A stretch of 64,000 bases of DNA from Flavobacterium sp. BFFFF2 (GCA_002256385.1 NKJD01000016.1:1-64000); one strand, 5' to 3'. Shown: positions 1 to 7,917, numbered from the stretch's first letter. Notes: generated by a model not told the origin, from the letters alone. Made by a program: numbers and translations.

Positions 1-2
1 GG

Positions 3-302
3 GTACAGTACTTCAAATTGGCAGATATGGGGAAGCTACTGGCAAAAATTGACGAATGGTATCGCAGAAGATTGCGAATGGTTATTTGGAAACAATGGAA
101 ACGGATCAAAACCAAACATCAAAATCTTATGAAACTAGGCGTCAAGAAATCCAAAGCGTTTGCATGGGCAAACACAAGGAAAGGCTATTGGCACACCGCA
201 AATAGTCCAATACTTAGTACAACCCTGACAAACGAACGCTTAAAACTCGCTGGGTATTTATTCTTGTCTGATTACTACCAAAAAGTTAGAATCAAAACTT
301 AA
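3..302 (+). CDS. ltrA: Group II intron reverse transcriptase/maturase, C-terminal part
   Basis: The frame is open from the window edge, so the gene is 5'-truncated by the window. The visible 99 residues match the maturase-specific (domain X) end of group II intron-encoded proteins: a YFKLADM-type lead-in, then WYRRRLRMVIWKQWKR, then KAFAWANTRKGYW and a final NSPILSTTLTNERL stretch. This part binds intron RNA and helps splicing and mobility. The intron RNA 3' end follows directly, which supports the call. Whether the missing reverse transcriptase domain is intact cannot be seen here. Confidence 0.85.
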   Translation, partial: VQYFKLADMGKLLAKIDEWYRRRLRMVIWKQWKRIKTKHQNLMKLGVKKSKAFAWANTRKGYWHTANSPILSTTLTNERLKLAGYLFLSDYYQKVRIKT

Positions 303-303
303 A

Positions 304-381
304 GAACCGCCCTGTACCGAACGGTACGCAGGGTGGTGTGAGAGGACAGATAGGGAAATAATCCCTATCTTCCTACTCGAT
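304..381 (+). ncRNA. Group II intron 3' end (domains V and VI)
   Basis: The sequence starts two bases after the maturase stop. Positions 304-340 fold as a domain V-like hairpin: CCGCCCTG pairs with CAGGGTGG, enclosing a TACC/GGTA stem. Positions 341-375 fold as a domain VI-like hairpin with GATAGGG paired to CCCTATC. The intron would end near CTACTCGAT at 381, so exon sequence starts at about 382. The exact 3' splice site is inferred. Confidence 0.7.
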
Positions 382-462
382 AGGTGCAAAATGAACCGTT
401 CTCAACAGGAGTGCGGGTTTGTTTTCCCTTAAAGCTGATGTTTCAAATAACGATTGATTCGG

Positions 463-648
463 TCAAAAATTGTTAACTAATTGAGATTTAGTTCCATTTT
501 ATAACTTTAGTAATCGCAGCGTGTTTAGAACGTAGCTATCTTTGCTAACGTGGGTGGGCTTGGTGTTTCTTGCGAGAACTGAAGGTCTGGTTTTAGAAAG
601 TGGTGTTCGGGAAACAACTTTAAACCTTGAACTTTAAACTTTAAACTA
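463..648 (+). repeat. Dispersed repeat, single copy
   Basis: This stretch is nearly identical to 5889-6075. Shared blocks include CGGTCAAAAATTGTTAACTA, TTTATAACTTTAGTAATCGC, GCTAACGTGGGTGGGCTTGG and a tail of ACTTTAAACTTTAAAC heptamers. Related copies lie at 7176-7722, at 29127-30035, and inverted at 33040-33130. Confidence 0.8.
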
Positions 649-700
649 AAAAATTATGCCTACGATTGGACAAAGCCGTTGTCGTTGTCTAGTTGGGCGT
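648..700 (-). pseudogene. Remnant of an XRE regulator 3' end
   Basis: About 50 bases match the 3' end of the intact XRE gene at 6357-6581, including the TTATG and GGACAAAGCCGT blocks. On the minus strand it reads LDNDNGFVQS followed by stops, against LDDDGDGFAQPGA in the intact gene. It adjoins the same repeat as the intact gene, so repeat and gene end appear to have been copied together. Confidence 0.5.
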
Positions 701-834
701 TATTTCTCATTCAAAACCACCAAATGTTAAATTCTACAATTATTTTAATTCGTATATAATACCTATTAAAAAAATTAATATGTTTGTATAAAATCCCCCA
801 ACTGTTCATATTGTAACTTTTAAACCTAAATACG

Positions 835-2593
835 ATGAAAAAATCAGTATTTTCGTGGGGGGGGGGTATGTCTTCTCCTGCTTTTATTAACCGGATGCAC
901 CAAGGATTTGTATGATGATACGTCATCGCATACAGGCAGCAAACTGGATCGCTACAAAGTTTCTTTTAATCAGTTTATGAAAGAAACATCAAAATCAGAT
1001 TTTGAAATACTAAAAAAGGCCAACCTAGGCGCTAAGGGAAGCAAATCAGAATTGGATTTGTTTTTGAAAGACACCACTTTAATAAACAAATACACAGATG
1101 GTGACAAAGTAACCTATACACTCCGAATTTACCCCTTATTTGAAACGCTTAGTTCTGACAAATTTTATAATTTGGTCTATGAAAAATACGGCGACCAATG
1201 GAATGAAATCATCTTTAAGAATAAGTTAGAAGATGATGGCAGTAAAGAATTGCAGTCCTCTGAGATGATAAGTAATGAGTTGTTTGATCTGCAAGGTAGA
1301 TCACCTTTTTGTGAGACAATAACATATCTATTTCATTGTACTGGCTGCACTGGCGAAAGTTGCGATTATTGCAATGCTTGTATGTCTGTTGTTGTAAAAT
1401 ATGAATACTGTGGTTCACAAAACCACACGCGCGATGACTTATCAAATCCGCGAGAGGATCTGCCTTCTGGTTTTTCGCCCATCGGTCCAAGTTTTTACAT
1501 ACCAATTCCCTATCAAGGCGATGCGGATGTAAGCAACCCCGATTTTATGCTGGCAGCCAGTGTTTCGGGTTTTATTAAAACAATCACCGATGCGAATTTT
1601 CCAATTAAGCAACTATTAAGAGCTCATCAATGGATTTATCCAAATTTGATTGATTTTATTCGTCAGAATGGTGGTTTAAATTCCGACAATCAGAATGCAA
1701 TTATCTTTGCATTAACGCACTTAAACGCATTTTTTCAGCACATCCCTAATGATTGGGATATCAATCAAGGTGCGCAATATCAGTTTAATACATTGATGTA
1801 TTTATTACACAATCCAAACACACCCCAAGCGCAGTTGAATTGGTTGGTTAATAATCCGAATGCAGCAGCACCATTGTTTGCGTCTTTGCAGCATGACAAC
1901 TCGCAGGAGAATAAGGATTTTGTAGCTTGGGCTGTAAATTATCTTATGGCGAATCCGAATGTAACTTGGGAAGAGTTTAAAAATTGGTTTTTGAATAGAA
2001 AAGATATAGAGGGTGACGATACTGGAATTACAGATATAATAGATCAAAATTTGATTTTACCACAACAACCTAAGCCAACATTTAATCAGTTTTTTTCAGC
2101 CTATCCATCACATTTAGATGCTGCTACGGATACGCCTTTAAAGATATACACATTAGTTGGTGGAAATGTTTTGCAGAAATACGTACAACAAGGAGCGCGA
2201 AACACGTGTGCTTTAAGAATTTCAAAGGCTTTAAATGATTCAGGGGTAGCAATTCCCGAAATTTCGGGGGTAACGGTTAAGGGAGCTGACAACAAAAATT
2301 ATTTTTTAAACGTTCCCAATTTATTATCATTTTTGAAAAAAACTTTCGGCACACCAACAGGAAATAATTATTTGAATTCAGCCGATTGTGGTCCTCATGG
2401 AACAAATATTAAAGCAAAATTAAATGGTAAAAAAGGAATTTATATTATGATTCCTTTAGACACTTCGTCATCTACAGGTTATGGGGCTTCTGGTCATGCT
2501 GATTTATATTTTGATAATAATGAATGTGATGGAAGTTGTGATTTTAATGCTGATGGCGGAGTAAAAGAAGTTTATTTTTGGGAATTACCTTAA
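835..2593 (+). CDS. Lipoprotein with C-terminal Tae4-like amidase domain, frameshifted at poly-G
   Basis: The long frame is open from about 836 to 2593, but its only plausible ATG (835) is one base out of frame across ten G at 857-866. With nine G the protein would start MKKSVFSWGG and continue into CLLLLLLTGC, a good lipobox. The only in-frame start near the mature N-terminus is a TTG at 908. Counting from 908, the last 165 residues look like a Tae4 peptidoglycan amidase: NTCALRISKAL with candidate nucleophile Cys434, and SGHADLY with candidate His530. Tae4 enzymes cut the D-Glu-mDAP bond of murein peptides. The middle is rich in NPN/NNP motifs. A Tai4-like gene follows 9 bases downstream. 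The delivery route is unknown, and no T6SS genes are in the window. Confidence 0.65.
857..866 (+). repeat. Poly-G tract of ten in a signal-peptide region
   Basis: Ten consecutive G lie 22 bases after the ATG at 835. Nine would join the ATG and lipobox to the toxin-like frame; ten yields a 26-residue dead end. Either slipped-strand phase variation or a sequencing/assembly length error fits. Confidence 0.75.
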
Positions 2594-2602
2594 TATTTAA
2601 TT

Positions 2603-3067
2603 ATGAACAAAATTTTGATTTTTTTAATGATTTTTCTACTTGTTGCTTGTGCGTCGGAGAGAAAAACTAAGTTAAAAAGCCAACGAGAACATTGGGAATA
2701 TTCTAGTTGGAATAGTAAATTTAAGGACAGAGCCATATGTTTGTGTGTCTTATATGGTCAAAACAATGCTTCTTTGATTGAAAAAATATCAAATAATGAC
2801 CGTTCCTTTAGAGATCCATTATCTCAAGCTATTTTTGATTCAGTAATACTAACTAATTTAAAGAAAGTAATTGTTACTATTAATACTGACTCTATTTATC
2901 GAATTGGCAGAGTAGCAGAAGCCTTAAAAGGAAAGCACATTTTTTCAACATGTTTAAGATTTTACAAGAGTAAGACACTAGACTCAATTACGAGAAATCA
3001 GAAAAGGTATTGGAAAAGCATTAAAGACATCGACACAATAATCAAGAAAAAAGTGCCTGATTTTTAA
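2603..3067 (+). CDS. Lipoprotein, probable Tai4-like immunity protein
   Basis: This is a 154-residue protein with a lipoprotein signal (ILIFLMIFLLVAC, lipobox Cys16). It starts 9 bases after the Tae4-like gene, in the usual toxin-immunity order. The mature part has AICLCVLYG near the start and STCLRFYKSKTLDS near the end, resembling the CLxxY and CxxxYxSKxL elements of Tai4 periplasmic immunity proteins. A lipoprotein facing the periplasm suits neutralisation of a murein amidase. The family call is by eye and position; the exported nature is clear. Confidence 0.55.
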   Translation: MNKILIFLMIFLLVACASERKTKLKSQREHWEYSSWNSKFKDRAICLCVLYGQNNASLIEKISNNDRSFRDPLSQAIFDSVILTNLKKVIVTINTDSIYRIGRVAEALKGKHIFSTCLRFYKSKTLDSITRNQKRYWKSIKDIDTIIKKKVPDF

Positions 3068-3123
3068 AACTTAACCATACTAAATTTGAAATTGTACAAT
3101 AATTAGCTGCATGAAAATGACTA

Positions 3124-3186
3124 GGAGATGCCTATGCCAATCCCAATGAGGGAGTAGAAGTTATAGAGATTTGGGAATTAAATTAA
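3124..3186 (+). pseudogene. Orphan toxin C-terminal tail
   Basis: After an in-frame TGA at 3118, 20 codons read GDAYANPNEGVEVIEIWELN and stop. The intact toxin upstream ends in ADGGVKEVYFWELP at the same place relative to its immunity gene. The fragment ends 4 bases before the next exported protein, so it looks like the last scrap of a displaced toxin whose partner gene survives. Confidence 0.45.
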
Positions 3187-3190
3187 TATC

Positions 3191-3589
3191 ATGAAAAGCT
3201 ATTTTCTTTTTTTAGGATTGTTTTTATTTTGTTCAATCGGCTATTCTCAAAAATCAATCAAAATCAATGGAATAACCTATCATCAAAAAAAACAAAAAGT
3301 ATTTCTTAAAGATGAAAGAATCTTTACTGAATATGTTGTGTACAAGAAAATCAAGTCAAAAGCTCAATTTACATACGAGTATTTGCGTAAAAGAAATGAT
3401 TCAATATTTGTAAAAGGTAATTTCCGTGTAAAAAAGAACATGATTATAACTGTTGAAAACTACTACTTCTCAGATAAAACTGACTCAATTGTTCGAACAG
3501 CTAAACAATTAAAGAATGGGAGCATTCAATTTGTTGATATGAGTAGGTACAAAAACGGGAAGAGTGTATATTATTTTAAAAACCCATAA
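3191..3589 (+). CDS. Small secreted protein, possible orphan immunity protein
   Basis: This 132-residue protein begins with a signal peptide (MKSYFLFLGLFLFCSIGYSQ, cleavage after the SQ). The mature part is rich in Lys and Tyr with beta-type alternation and no recognised domain. It follows a toxin-tail remnant by 4 bases, which suggests, but does not show, that it is the immunity partner of a lost toxin. A hairpin at 3745-3768 may end its transcript. Confidence 0.6.
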   Translation: MKSYFLFLGLFLFCSIGYSQKSIKINGITYHQKKQKVFLKDERIFTEYVVYKKIKSKAQFTYEYLRKRNDSIFVKGNFRVKKNMIITVENYYFSDKTDSIVRTAKQLKNGSIQFVDMSRYKNGKSVYYFKNP

Positions 3590-3744
3590 ACCTAATGGTA
3601 AAAATTGTGAAAAAAATGCGTAAATTGAAATTAATTTTTTTGAAAAAAGTGTAGTACAAACGCCTAATAAATTTGCGACCGAAAGTAGTTCATTTTGAAT
3701 AATGCACTACCGAGAGTTCAATATCATTTCTAGTTTTTTAATAA

Positions 3745-3768
3745 AAGGGGCTGCTTAAACGGCCCCTT
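3745..3768 (+). terminator. Hairpin, possible terminator
   Basis: AAGGGGC (3745-3751) pairs with GCCCCTT (3762-3768) around a 10-base loop, with A/T-rich flanks on both sides. There is no clean T-run, so termination is only likely. Confidence 0.45.
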
Positions 3769-3851
3769 AAATAAATATTAAGAACCCAAATTATTTAACG
3801 CAATAGGCGTTATCAAGGAAATTTTATTTTAGGAATTAAACCTCCCAACCA

Positions 3852-4247
3852 ATGAAAAAGTCACTATTACTCAGCATCCTATTGCTCGTTAGTTTGCAAT
3901 CTTGCACAGCATACAAGGTTAACATTCAAATTTATAATCAGTCTAACAAAACCTATCATCATATTTGTGTTGTTGGGGGGGGAGAGCCTGTTTTGATAAA
4001 AGAACTTCGTCCAAAGGAGCATGTAAACTTTGACCTATCAATGGAAGGTGTTCGTTATGATGGCGCTTTATATTTGGAATTAGACAATTCAAATTATAAA
4101 CGTTATTTTTTTGCTGTCTATGACAATGGGTTATTGCCGCAGGATAAATATGTATTGATATTTAGGAACGAAGGTTTGTATACACCCTATAAAGAATGGC
4201 GTAACAACAAGTGTAAAAATGTGCTTAGAAAAGTTTTTATGCCTTGA
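3852..4247 (+). CDS. Small lipoprotein of unknown function with an in-frame poly-G tract
   Basis: This is a 131-residue lipoprotein: MKKSLLLSILLLVSLQSC gives lipobox Cys18. The mature part is beta-rich with no recognised domain. Eight G at 3975-3982 encode part of CVVGGGEPV; a one-base change there would truncate the protein. Position and export suggest an immunity-type gene, but no toxin partner is intact. The start codon sits in CCAATGA, the same context as the immunity-like paralogues downstream. Confidence 0.6.
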   Translation: MKKSLLLSILLLVSLQSCTAYKVNIQIYNQSNKTYHHICVVGGGEPVLIKELRPKEHVNFDLSMEGVRYDGALYLELDNSNYKRYFFAVYDNGLLPQDKYVLIFRNEGLYTPYKEWRNNKCKNVLRKVFMP

Positions 4248-4283
4248 AGCGAGTTGGTTTAGGTAAGTCTTTTTGATATTGTA

Positions 4284-4400
4284 ATGGAATCTATCTACTA
4301 TAACGATTCAAATTTTATTGATGATCAAAATACCCCAAAAGAGAATGATGGTACTCATGGCATCACATCAGCAACACACTTTAAACCCACAAATCAATGA
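4284..4400 (+). other. 38-codon ORF overlapping the next gene's start
   Basis: An ATG at 4284 opens a 38-codon frame ending FKPTNQ. Its TGA overlaps the ATG of the membrane-anchored paralogue at 4397 (ATGA). No family is recognised. It may be a leftover toxin tail once translationally coupled to its immunity gene, or chance. Confidence 0.25.
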
Positions 4401-4768
4401 AAAAATTACTTATATTATGTGCAACAGTCCTATTAGGGTTAATGGTGTTCTGCTATTTATGTATGCCAATCAAGCGGAACGTTGTTATAAATAAATTTAG
4501 ACCAAACACCGAATATATTGATACCATTTATAACACACATGGGTCATTTTTTGGAAATTTCCATTATGTGAAAATTAAAGGTTATGTGAATGATACTATT
4601 TGGTATAGATTTAAGAACATTGACAATAAAAGATATTTAATTCACCAAATAAATATTACGTTTAGCTAAGGTGATTATTACAACCGTCATTTTGGTCCAT
4701 TACAATTAAATCACTACAAAGCAACAAAAGGCCATCTAGAGATTGAGCATGTGATTAGCACTTTTTAG
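4397..4768 (+). pseudogene. Membrane-anchored paralogue A, broken by a nonsense codon
   Basis: Nearly all residues match the intact paralogue at 4856-5227: an N-terminal membrane anchor, then KRNVV, YIDTIYNTHG, FGNFHYV and GYVNDTIWYR. Codon 91 is TAA where the paralogue has GAA. After it the same frame continues GDYYNRHFG through NHYKATKGHLEIEHVISTF to a TAG at 4766. One base change therefore truncates a 123-residue protein to 90 residues. Function is unknown; an immunity role is suggested by context only. Confidence 0.8.
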
Positions 4769-4791
4769 ATCTTTTGAGAAAGTAAAGTTAT

Positions 4792-4814
4792 CCCCCACTT
4801 TCGGACGGTGGGGG
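4792..4814 (+). terminator. Hairpin after paralogue A
   Basis: CCCCCAC pairs perfectly with GTGGGGG around a 9-base loop. Almost the same hairpin follows each of the three paralogues, so it travels with the gene as one duplicated unit. Confidence 0.55.
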
Positions 4815-4855
4815 TGCTTTAAAGCATTAGCTCTGTATGCAAAAATAACAAAACA

Positions 4856-5227
4856 ATGAAAAAATTGCTTTTATCTTGTGTCACAGTCCTATTAGGGTTA
4901 ATGGTGTTCCGCTATTTATGTAAGCCAATAAAGCGGAACGTTGTTGTAACTAAATTTAAACCAAACGCCGAATATATTGACACCATTTATAACACACATG
5001 GGTTTTTGTTTGGCAACTTCCACTATGTAAGAATACACGGATATGTTAATGATACCATTTGGTATCGTCTGCGAGGTGATTTTAACAAAAGATATTTAAT
5101 CCATGACGTCAACATCACATTTAGCGAAGGAGAACATTATAATAGAAAATATGGTATTTTACAGCTCAATCACTACAAAGCAACAAAAGGCCACCTAGAA
5201 ATTGAGCACGTGATAAGCACATTTTAG
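4856..5227 (+). CDS. Membrane-anchored paralogue B, probable immunity-type protein
   Basis: This is a 123-residue protein with one N-terminal hydrophobic segment (LLLSCVTVLLGLMVFRYLC) that should act as an anchor or signal. The rest, about 95 residues, would lie outside the cytoplasm. It is very close to paralogue A and related to paralogue C over its whole length, sharing DTIYNTHG, GYVNDTIWY and ATKGHLEIEH. No known domain is recognised. Tandem small exported paralogues next to toxin remnants are typical of accumulated immunity genes, which is inference here. Confidence 0.7.
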   Translation: MKKLLLSCVTVLLGLMVFRYLCKPIKRNVVVTKFKPNAEYIDTIYNTHGFLFGNFHYVRIHGYVNDTIWYRLRGDFNKRYLIHDVNITFSEGEHYNRKYGILQLNHYKATKGHLEIEHVISTF

Positions 5228-5249
5228 TGTTTTGAGAAAGTAAAGTTAT

Positions 5250-5272
5250 CCCCCACTTTGGGACAGTGGGGG
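5250..5272 (+). terminator. Hairpin after paralogue B
   Basis: CCCCCAC pairs with GTGGGGG (5266-5272), the second of three equivalent hairpins. TATTTTAG follows. Confidence 0.55.
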
Positions 5273-5313
5273 TATTTTAGATTGTCAGATTCACAACCAA
5301 CACCCACAGACCA

Positions 5314-5685
5314 ATGAAAAAAATCTTAATCCTTGTATCAACAGCAATTGCCTTTGCTATGTTATTTGTTTATTTATGTACTCCTGTCAGCAAGAATTTT
5401 GCTATAGATGCTAGTAATCCCAAGCGGATTTACTTTGACACCGTTTACCCGAATCACGGCACTCCATTTGCTAACTATCATGGAATTCGGATAAAGGGGT
5501 ATGTAAACGACACTATTTGGTATAAGATAAAGGATTACTATCCGAATAATTATTTGATTCACGATGTAAATATATCAATTGGCGAGCACGAATTTTATGA
5601 CAGAACTAAAGGAACATTGATCATAAACATGTATAAAGCAACTAAGGGACATTTAACCGTTGAGCATCGTCTAAGCACATTTTAG
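5314..5685 (+). CDS. Membrane-anchored paralogue C
   Basis: Also 123 residues with an N-terminal anchor (ILILVSTAIAFAMLFVYLC). It is the most divergent of the three, keeping DTVYPNHGTPFANYHG, GYVNDTIWYK, YLIHDVNI and ATKGHLTVEHRLSTF. Identical length and shared C-terminus show descent by tandem duplication. Function is unknown; see paralogue B. Confidence 0.7.
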   Translation: MKKILILVSTAIAFAMLFVYLCTPVSKNFAIDASNPKRIYFDTVYPNHGTPFANYHGIRIKGYVNDTIWYKIKDYYPNNYLIHDVNISIGEHEFYDRTKGTLIINMYKATKGHLTVEHRLSTF

Positions 5686-5708
5686 ATCTTTTGAGAAAAT
5701 AAAATTAT

Positions 5709-5731
5709 CCCCCACTTTTGCTCGGTGGGAG
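5709..5731 (+). terminator. Hairpin after paralogue C
   Basis: CCCCCAC pairs with GTGGGAG, the third equivalent hairpin, with one weakened base pair. Confidence 0.45.
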
Positions 5732-5775
5732 TACTTTAAGTCGTTTTTTACAAATGTAAGTTGAAAAGTAATTTC

Positions 5776-5808
5776 AAAAAAGCGGTCTAAGAAATTGACC
5801 GCTTTTTT
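5776..5808. terminator. Strong bidirectional terminator
   Basis: AAAAAAGCGGTC (5776-5787) pairs perfectly with GACCGCTTTTTT (5797-5808) around a 9-base loop, with an A-run on one side and a T-run on the other. It separates the plus-strand immunity-like array from the repeat cluster. Confidence 0.8.
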
Positions 5809-5888
5809 AATGCTCAAAATGAGCGGTATTCAACATGAGCGTTTGTCCGGTTTAACCTTTCGACTTATTTCCGTCATGCTTTTGATAC

Positions 5889-6358
5889 GGTCAAAAATTG
5901 TTAACTAATTGAGGTTTAGTTCCATTTTATAACTTTAGTAATCGCAGGGCGTTTAGTTGGTTGCTATCTTTGCTAACGTGGGTGGGCTTGGTGTTTCTTG
6001 CGAGAACTTAGCGTCTCGTTTTAGAAAATCACCTTCGGAAAATAACTTTCAACTTTCCAACTTTAAACTTTAAACTAAAAAAAATGTCTTGCTAAAACTG
6101 AGCACTTCGTTGTAGAAAATCACCTTCGGAAAATAACTTTCAACATTCCCACTTTTAACTTTCAACTAAAATGGTGTTTCTTGCGTGAACTGAAGGTCTG
6201 GTTTTAGAAAGTGGTGTTCGGTAAAAAACTTTAAACCTTGAACTTTAAACTTTAAACAAAAATAAATGCCTTGCTAAAACTGAGCACTTCGTTGTAGAAA
6301 ATCACCTTCGGAAAAATAAACTTTAAACCTTGAACTTTAAACTTTAAACAAAAAAATT
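5889..6358 (+). repeat. Dispersed-repeat cluster, about four partial units
   Basis: The first unit (5889-6075) matches 463-648. It is followed by shorter head-to-tail units near 6083, 6170 and 6263. Each carries GTTGTAGAAAATCACCTTCG or GGTTTTAGAAAGTGGTGTTC and ends in AACTTTAAACTTTAAAC-type heptamers. The last unit runs into the stop codon of the XRE gene. Nothing else is seen in the 5809-6356 gap. Confidence 0.8.
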
Positions 6359-6581
6359 ATGCTCCTGGTTGGGCAAAGCCGTCCCCGTCGTCATCTAATT
6401 TAAAAAGGTGTTCTACAGTGGTGTTGAAATATTTGGCCAGTTTTAAAGCCAATTCTGTCGAAGGGACGTATTTGTCTTTTTCGATGGCGTAAATGGTTTG
6501 CCGACTGACGCCAATTTTTTGTCCCAAGTCGTCTTGAGAAATTTGGGCTATCGCCCGCCAAACTCGGAGGTTATTCTTCAT
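6357..6581 (-). CDS. Small XRE-family helix-turn-helix regulator
   Basis: This 74-residue protein is almost entirely one Cro/CI-type HTH domain: LRVWRAIAQISQDDLGQKIG, then VSRQTIYAIEKDKYVPS, then ALKLAKYFNTTVEHLF. The tail is acidic (LDDDGDGFAQ). It overlaps the end of the upstream membrane protein gene by 11 bases, so the two are probably co-transcribed and translationally coupled. Small XRE proteins paired with a multi-pass membrane protein are a recurring layout in which the regulator controls its own operon. The target is unknown. Confidence 0.85.
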   Translation of the reverse strand: MKNNLRVWRAIAQISQDDLGQKIGVSRQTIYAIEKDKYVPSTELALKLAKYFNTTVEHLFKLDDDGDGFAQPGA

Positions 6582-7047
6582 GGGTGCTGCGTTTTAATTG
6601 GTACAATTTATAGTGAAAACGGCCTATAAAAAATACGAGGGTGGAAAATATATTCCCAATCATTACCGTAAAATACGACATGCCGTAAATGAAAAGAGTG
6701 GACATTAAAATGAGAAACGCATTGAAATAGAATGCCCAAACCAAGCTTTCGTACCGAATTTGCGCTATAAATTCATCTTCGCTTTTGGTTTTTGAAAAGC
6801 CAACAAAAATGCCACCGATGAGAATGAGGCTTATTAACAATTCGTCAAAAATGCCGGTCTCGGTCCAGTGAAAGAATGTTGTTTCCGATAAAATGTCATT
6901 TTCAAATAAGGCAAATACCTTCATTTGGCCATGCAAGTCAAAGTTGAAATTGGTATAGTACAAGATAAGCCCAGTAGCTAGGGCTCCGACAAATAAAACC
7001 CAGCCTGGGATTTTAAAAGCGTGAGGTAACAAAAAGGAGGTTTTCAT
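6571..7047 (-). CDS. Four-helix membrane protein paired with XRE regulator
   Basis: This 158-residue protein has four hydrophobic segments, around residues 13-33, 68-88, 103-125 and 128-146. No catalytic motif is seen. It is the first gene of a two-gene minus-strand operon with the XRE regulator and may be what that regulator controls or senses through. No specific function is assigned. Confidence 0.7.
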   Translation of the reverse strand: MKTSFLLPHAFKIPGWVLFVGALATGLILYYTNFNFDLHGQMKVFALFENDILSETTFFHWTETGIFDELLISLILIGGIFVGFSKTKSEDEFIAQIRYESLVWAFYFNAFLILMSTLFIYGMSYFTVMIGNIFSTLVFFIGRFHYKLYQLKRSTHEE

Positions 7048-7917
7048 GTGGTGAGATTTTAAGTTTAACTATCACAAAGGTAAAAATACTTTTTATAATG
7101 ACAAGTTTGTTTTACATTTTTTAATAAATATGTTACTTTTTGAAGTTCGTTTTTTTATTCACTGTTAGTCTTGTGTTCCTGTCATTTTATAATTTTAGGA
7201 ATCAAGACCTATAATCCAGATTGATACCTTTGCCAACGGGGTGGGCTTTGGAGGCGTCTTGCGGGAACTGAAGGTCTGGTTTTAGAAAGTGATGTTCGGG
7301 AAATGACTTTATGACTTTCGGCTTTGGACTTTCGACTAATGAAGGGGCGGGCTTGGTGTTTCTTGCGGGAACTTAGCGTCTCGTTTTAGAAAATCACCTT
7401 CGTAAAATAACTTTCAACCTTGAACTTTAAACTTTAAACTAAAATTAATGCCTTGCGGGAACTTAGCGTCTCGTTGTAGAAAATCACCTTCGTAAAATAA
7501 CTTTCAACATTCCCACTTTTAACTTTCAACTAAAATGGTGTTTCTTGTGGGAGCTGAAGGTCTGGTTTTAGAAAGTGGTGTTCGGGAAACAACTTTAAAC
7601 CTTGAACTTTAAACTTTAAACAAAAAAAACAGCCCAGCGGGAACTGAACACCTCGTTGTAGAAAATCACCTTCGTAAAATCACCTTCGTAAAATCACCTT
7701 CATAAAATCACTTTAAACATTTCACATCCTTAAATTAAAAGTTCTTTAATTCAGCGTGCTTTTAGCAGTGAACCTCCAAACCAAGTTGATAATAACTTAA
7801 TTTGCAACCCCTTTTGCGTCTACCTAATTTGAATAATGAATTGTTGTGTTCTTCATTAGGGTTTTAGGTTCGCAGGATGTTAAACAAGAAGGTGTTATTC
7901 ATTTAATTTGAAATATA
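7048..7917. other. Long spacer dominated by dispersed repeats
   Basis: The first 100 bases are AT-rich leader of the minus-strand membrane protein. Repeat units fill 7176-7722. The last 190 bases have no repeat and presumably hold the promoter of the secreted protein at 7918. No coding region is supported. Confidence 0.6.
7176..7722 (+). repeat. Dispersed-repeat cluster, about five units
   Basis: Units begin near 7176, 7343, 7448, 7536 and 7630. The first carries GATACCTTTGCCAACGGGGT and GGGCTTTGGAGGCGTCTTGC, found inverted at 33040-33130. Later units alternate AGCGTCTCGT and AAGGTCTGGT versions, and TCGTAAAATCACCT recurs in tandem near 7660-7700. This is the same family as 463-648 and 5889-6358. 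Confidence 0.8.

Larger units (their letters stand above)
382..834. other. Spacer with a dispersed-repeat copy and a gene remnant
   Basis: No complete gene is seen. The first 80 bases are the intron's downstream exon and match nothing recognised. A copy of the dispersed repeat covers 463-648 and is followed by a remnant of an XRE gene end (see both entries). The last 120 bases are AT-rich leader to the toxin-like lipoprotein. Confidence 0.6.
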
